From assembly GCA_041752455.1 (NCBI GenBank), contig JBGSWL010000042.1:1-7158 (forward strand): a DNA stretch of 7,158 bases, read 5' to 3'. The notes below the pieces were generated by a model. That model was not told the DNA's origin and searched no databases. It saw only the letters and a program-made list of their open reading frames with translations. Positions 5,927 through 7,158 of the stretch are shown here, piece by piece. This DNA comes from JBGSWL01 sp041752455 (GTDB lineage Bacteria; Pseudomonadota; Alphaproteobacteria; Rhizobiales; Rhizobiaceae). Numbering within the stretch: position 1 is the first letter of the stretch; each line of letters begins with the position of its first letter. Position numbers and translations under genes: made by a program.

Positions 5927-6148
5927 TCAGATGCCGAGACCGCCGTAACGGTTCTGGAACTTCGAAACACGGCCGCCGCGGTCGAGCAGGTTCTGCTGGC
6001 CGCCGGTCCAGGCCGGATGCGAGGTCGGATCGATGTCGAGGTTCATCGTGTCGCCTTCCTTGCCCCAGGTCGAATAAGTGTAATATTCGGTCCCGTCGGT
6101 CATGACGATCTTGATCTTGTGATAGTCGGGGTGAATGGCGGCCTTCAT
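5927..6148 (-). CDS. rpmE: 50S ribosomal protein L31, cysteine-free form
   Basis: The 73-residue protein starts MKAAIHPDYHKIKIVMTDGT, the hallmark of L31. It continues with YYTYSTWGKEGDTMNLDID (22-40), SHPAWTGG (43-50) and GGRVSKFQNRYGG (58-70). L31 sits in the central protuberance of the large ribosomal subunit and helps bridge the two subunits. No cysteine is present, so the zinc-binding CxxC of the C+ form is missing, and the position of the usual cysteine pair is filled by Tyr/Ser/Thr/Trp. This is the normal state for rhizobial L31, not damage. The frame is open for 15 codons upstream to another ATG (6193), but the conserved N-terminus fixes the start at 6148; GGA about 9 nt upstream is a modest ribosome site. 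It is monocistronic, with its own promoter, leader hairpin and terminator. Confidence 0.96.
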   Translation of the reverse strand: MKAAIHPDYHKIKIVMTDGTEYYTYSTWGKEGDTMNLDIDPTSHPAWTGGQQNLLDRGGRVSKFQNRYGGLGI

Positions 6149-6213
6149 GGTCTTGGTTCCGTCGGTTGGTGGGCGAATATGACGCGCGATCATTTCCGCC
6201 AGTCTGGAAAGGA

Positions 6214-6242
6214 AAAGCCGTGAACCTCAAGCTCACGGCTTT
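6214..6242 (-). promoter_or_regulatory. Stem-loop in the rpmE 5' leader
   Basis: AAAGCCGTGA (6214-6223) and TCACGGCTTT (6233-6242) form a perfect 10-bp stem with a 9-nt loop. Read on the rpmE strand, the stem is followed by a pyrimidine-rich TTTTCCTTTCC. It would lie near the 5' end of the rpmE transcript, between the predicted promoter and the start at 6148. Leader attenuation or feedback binding by L31 is possible; a terminator of an unseen upstream transcript is the alternative. Confidence 0.45.
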
Positions 6243-6258
6243 GAAAACGTGTTGCGAG

Positions 6259-6287
6259 CCTATACACCAGCACCCAAATGGAGACAA
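6259..6287 (-). promoter_or_regulatory. Putative sigma-70 promoter of rpmE
   Basis: On the minus strand TTGTCT (complement of 6282-6287) is followed after exactly 17 bp by TATAGG (complement of 6259-6264). Each hexamer matches 4 of 6 consensus bases and the spacing is optimal. Transcription would start near 6252, giving a leader of about 100 nt before the rpmE ATG, which includes the stem-loop at 6214-6242. Confidence 0.45.
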
Positions 6288-6348
6288 GAGCGTCCGCACA
6301 GGCTGTTCGGCTTGATCGCGAAGACGCCTCCGCTAAACGGGACGGACC

Positions 6349-7158
6349 ATGAGCACGACCGAAACTCTGGCCAATAAGGCCAAAACCGCCGCATCCGGGA
6401 AACCTGAAGCGGCGGAAAAGCCGGCAAAGCGCACGAAAAACCTGAAGCCGCTGGCGCGCCTGTGGCCCTACATGTTGCGCTACAAGGCGATGATGGCCGC
6501 CGCCGGTTTCTTCCTGCTGATTGCGGCCGCAACGACCCTCGCCTTGCCGACCGCCGTGCGGCGCGTCATCGACAATGGTTTCAGCGGCAGCGATGCCGGG
6601 CTGATCGACCAGTATTTTTCGGTGCTCATCGCCATCACCGCGCTTTTGGCGGCAGCCAGCGCCCTGCGCTACTATTTCGTCATCATCCTTGGTGAACGCG
6701 TTGTGTCCGACCTGCGGCGCGATGTCTTCGCCCACGTGATGACGCTGTCGCCGGCCTTCTACGATACCGCCCAGTCCGGCGAGATCGTGTCACGGCTGAC
6801 CGCCGACACCACGCAGATCAAGTCCGCCGTCGGCGCCACAGCGTCATTGGCGCTGCGCAACACGATCCTCGGTATCGGCGCCCTGACGATGATGATCGCC
6901 ACCAGCCCGCGCCTGTCAGCGCTGGTGGTCGCCGCCATTCCGCTGATCGTGCTGCCGATCATCCTCTTCGGGCGCAAAGTGCGCGAACGCTCGCGGCTTG
7001 CCCAGGACACCCTTGCCAACGCCTCGGCCTACGCCACCGAGGCGATCGGGTCGGTGCGCGCGTTCCAGAATTTCACCTCCGAGGTCATCGCCGCCGCCCG
7101 CTATGGCGTTGATGTCGAGACCGCCTATGGCGCCGCGCGCGATGCGGTTCGCGCCCGC
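6349..7158 (+). CDS. ABC exporter half-transporter (MsbA/ABCB-like), N-terminal part
   Basis: The frame is open from ATG 6349 to the window end, giving 270 residues of the transmembrane domain; the ATPase domain lies beyond. Residues 1-33 are a cytosolic, Lys- and Ala-rich leader. Hydrophobic segments at about 47-70, 90-113, 165-185 and 188-208 are the first four of the six expected membrane helices. The loop GERVVSDLRRDVFAHVMTLS (115-134) followed by PAFYDTAQSGEIVSRLTADTTQI (135-157) is the type-IV exporter coupling-helix signature, and VRAFQNF (236-242) is the usual second conserved stretch. Such proteins act as dimers in the inner membrane and export lipids, lipid-linked glycans, peptides or drugs. 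The substrate cannot be told from this part. GGGACGG a few bases upstream serves as ribosome site. The gene is divergent from rpmE; the 200-bp gap holds the rpmE promoter and leader. Confidence 0.9.
   Translation, partial: MSTTETLANKAKTAASGKPEAAEKPAKRTKNLKPLARLWPYMLRYKAMMAAAGFFLLIAAATTLALPTAVRRVIDNGFSGSDAGLIDQYFSVLIAITALLAAASALRYYFVIILGERVVSDLRRDVFAHVMTLSPAFYDTAQSGEIVSRLTADTTQIKSAVGATASLALRNTILGIGALTMMIATSPRLSALVVAAIPLIVLPIILFGRKVRERSRLAQDTLANASAYATEAIGSVRAFQNFTSEVIAAARYGVDVETAYGAARDAVRAR

Noticed and set aside
6190..6735. 181-codon minus-strand frame overlapping the ABC transporter start
   Set aside because: It is antisense to the signature-bearing transmembrane domain and covers the rpmE promoter and leader; no recognisable family.
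1..7158. Mobile elements, CRISPR arrays, tRNA or defence systems
   Set aside because: I saw no terminal inverted repeats with transposase, no spaced direct repeats beyond the Pho box and no tRNA-like cloverleaf; the window is ordinary core chromosome.

Overview
The window looks like chromosomal core DNA from a GC-rich alphaproteobacterium, most likely order Hyphomicrobiales (rhizobia and relatives). The evidence is the gene content: a TrcR/DUF1013 protein, a DUF1192 protein, an RcdA/DUF1465 protein and a cysteine-free 73-residue ribosomal protein L31. I see no insertion sequence, integrase, tRNA, rRNA or CRISPR array. Nothing here forms an obviously new system; the most interesting signals are in the intergenic control regions.

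Layout, left to right. The 3' end of a WYL-domain (YafY-type) regulator (+) converges on trcR (-), with a short perfect hairpin between them. A divergent intergenic region follows. It carries four 11-bp-phased Pho-box half-sites ahead of a secreted phytase-like beta-propeller protein (+, 729 aa), which ends at a strong 14-bp terminator. A PIG3-type NAD(P)H quinone oxidoreductase (-) is divergent from a 62-aa DUF1192 protein (+). A 313-bp gap then holds an imperfect CtrA-like site, a strong terminator (possibly a small RNA or a long 3' UTR) and a perfect TTAA-N7-TTAA CtrA site. Next come rcdA (+), a bidirectional terminator, rpmE (-) with a promoter and a leader hairpin, and the 5' two-thirds or less of an MsbA-like ABC exporter half-transporter (+), cut by the window end.

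Two themes link the genes. First, cell-cycle control: RcdA is an adaptor for ClpXP degradation of CtrA, its gene is preceded by a CtrA-type site, and TrcR is also annotated as a cell-cycle regulator. This suggests a CtrA-RcdA feedback loop. Second, phosphate: the phytase-like exported protein sits behind a near-perfect PhoB operator, which argues that it belongs to the phosphate-starvation regulon. The remaining genes are housekeeping or general metabolism. Family names rest on reading the sequence without database searches.
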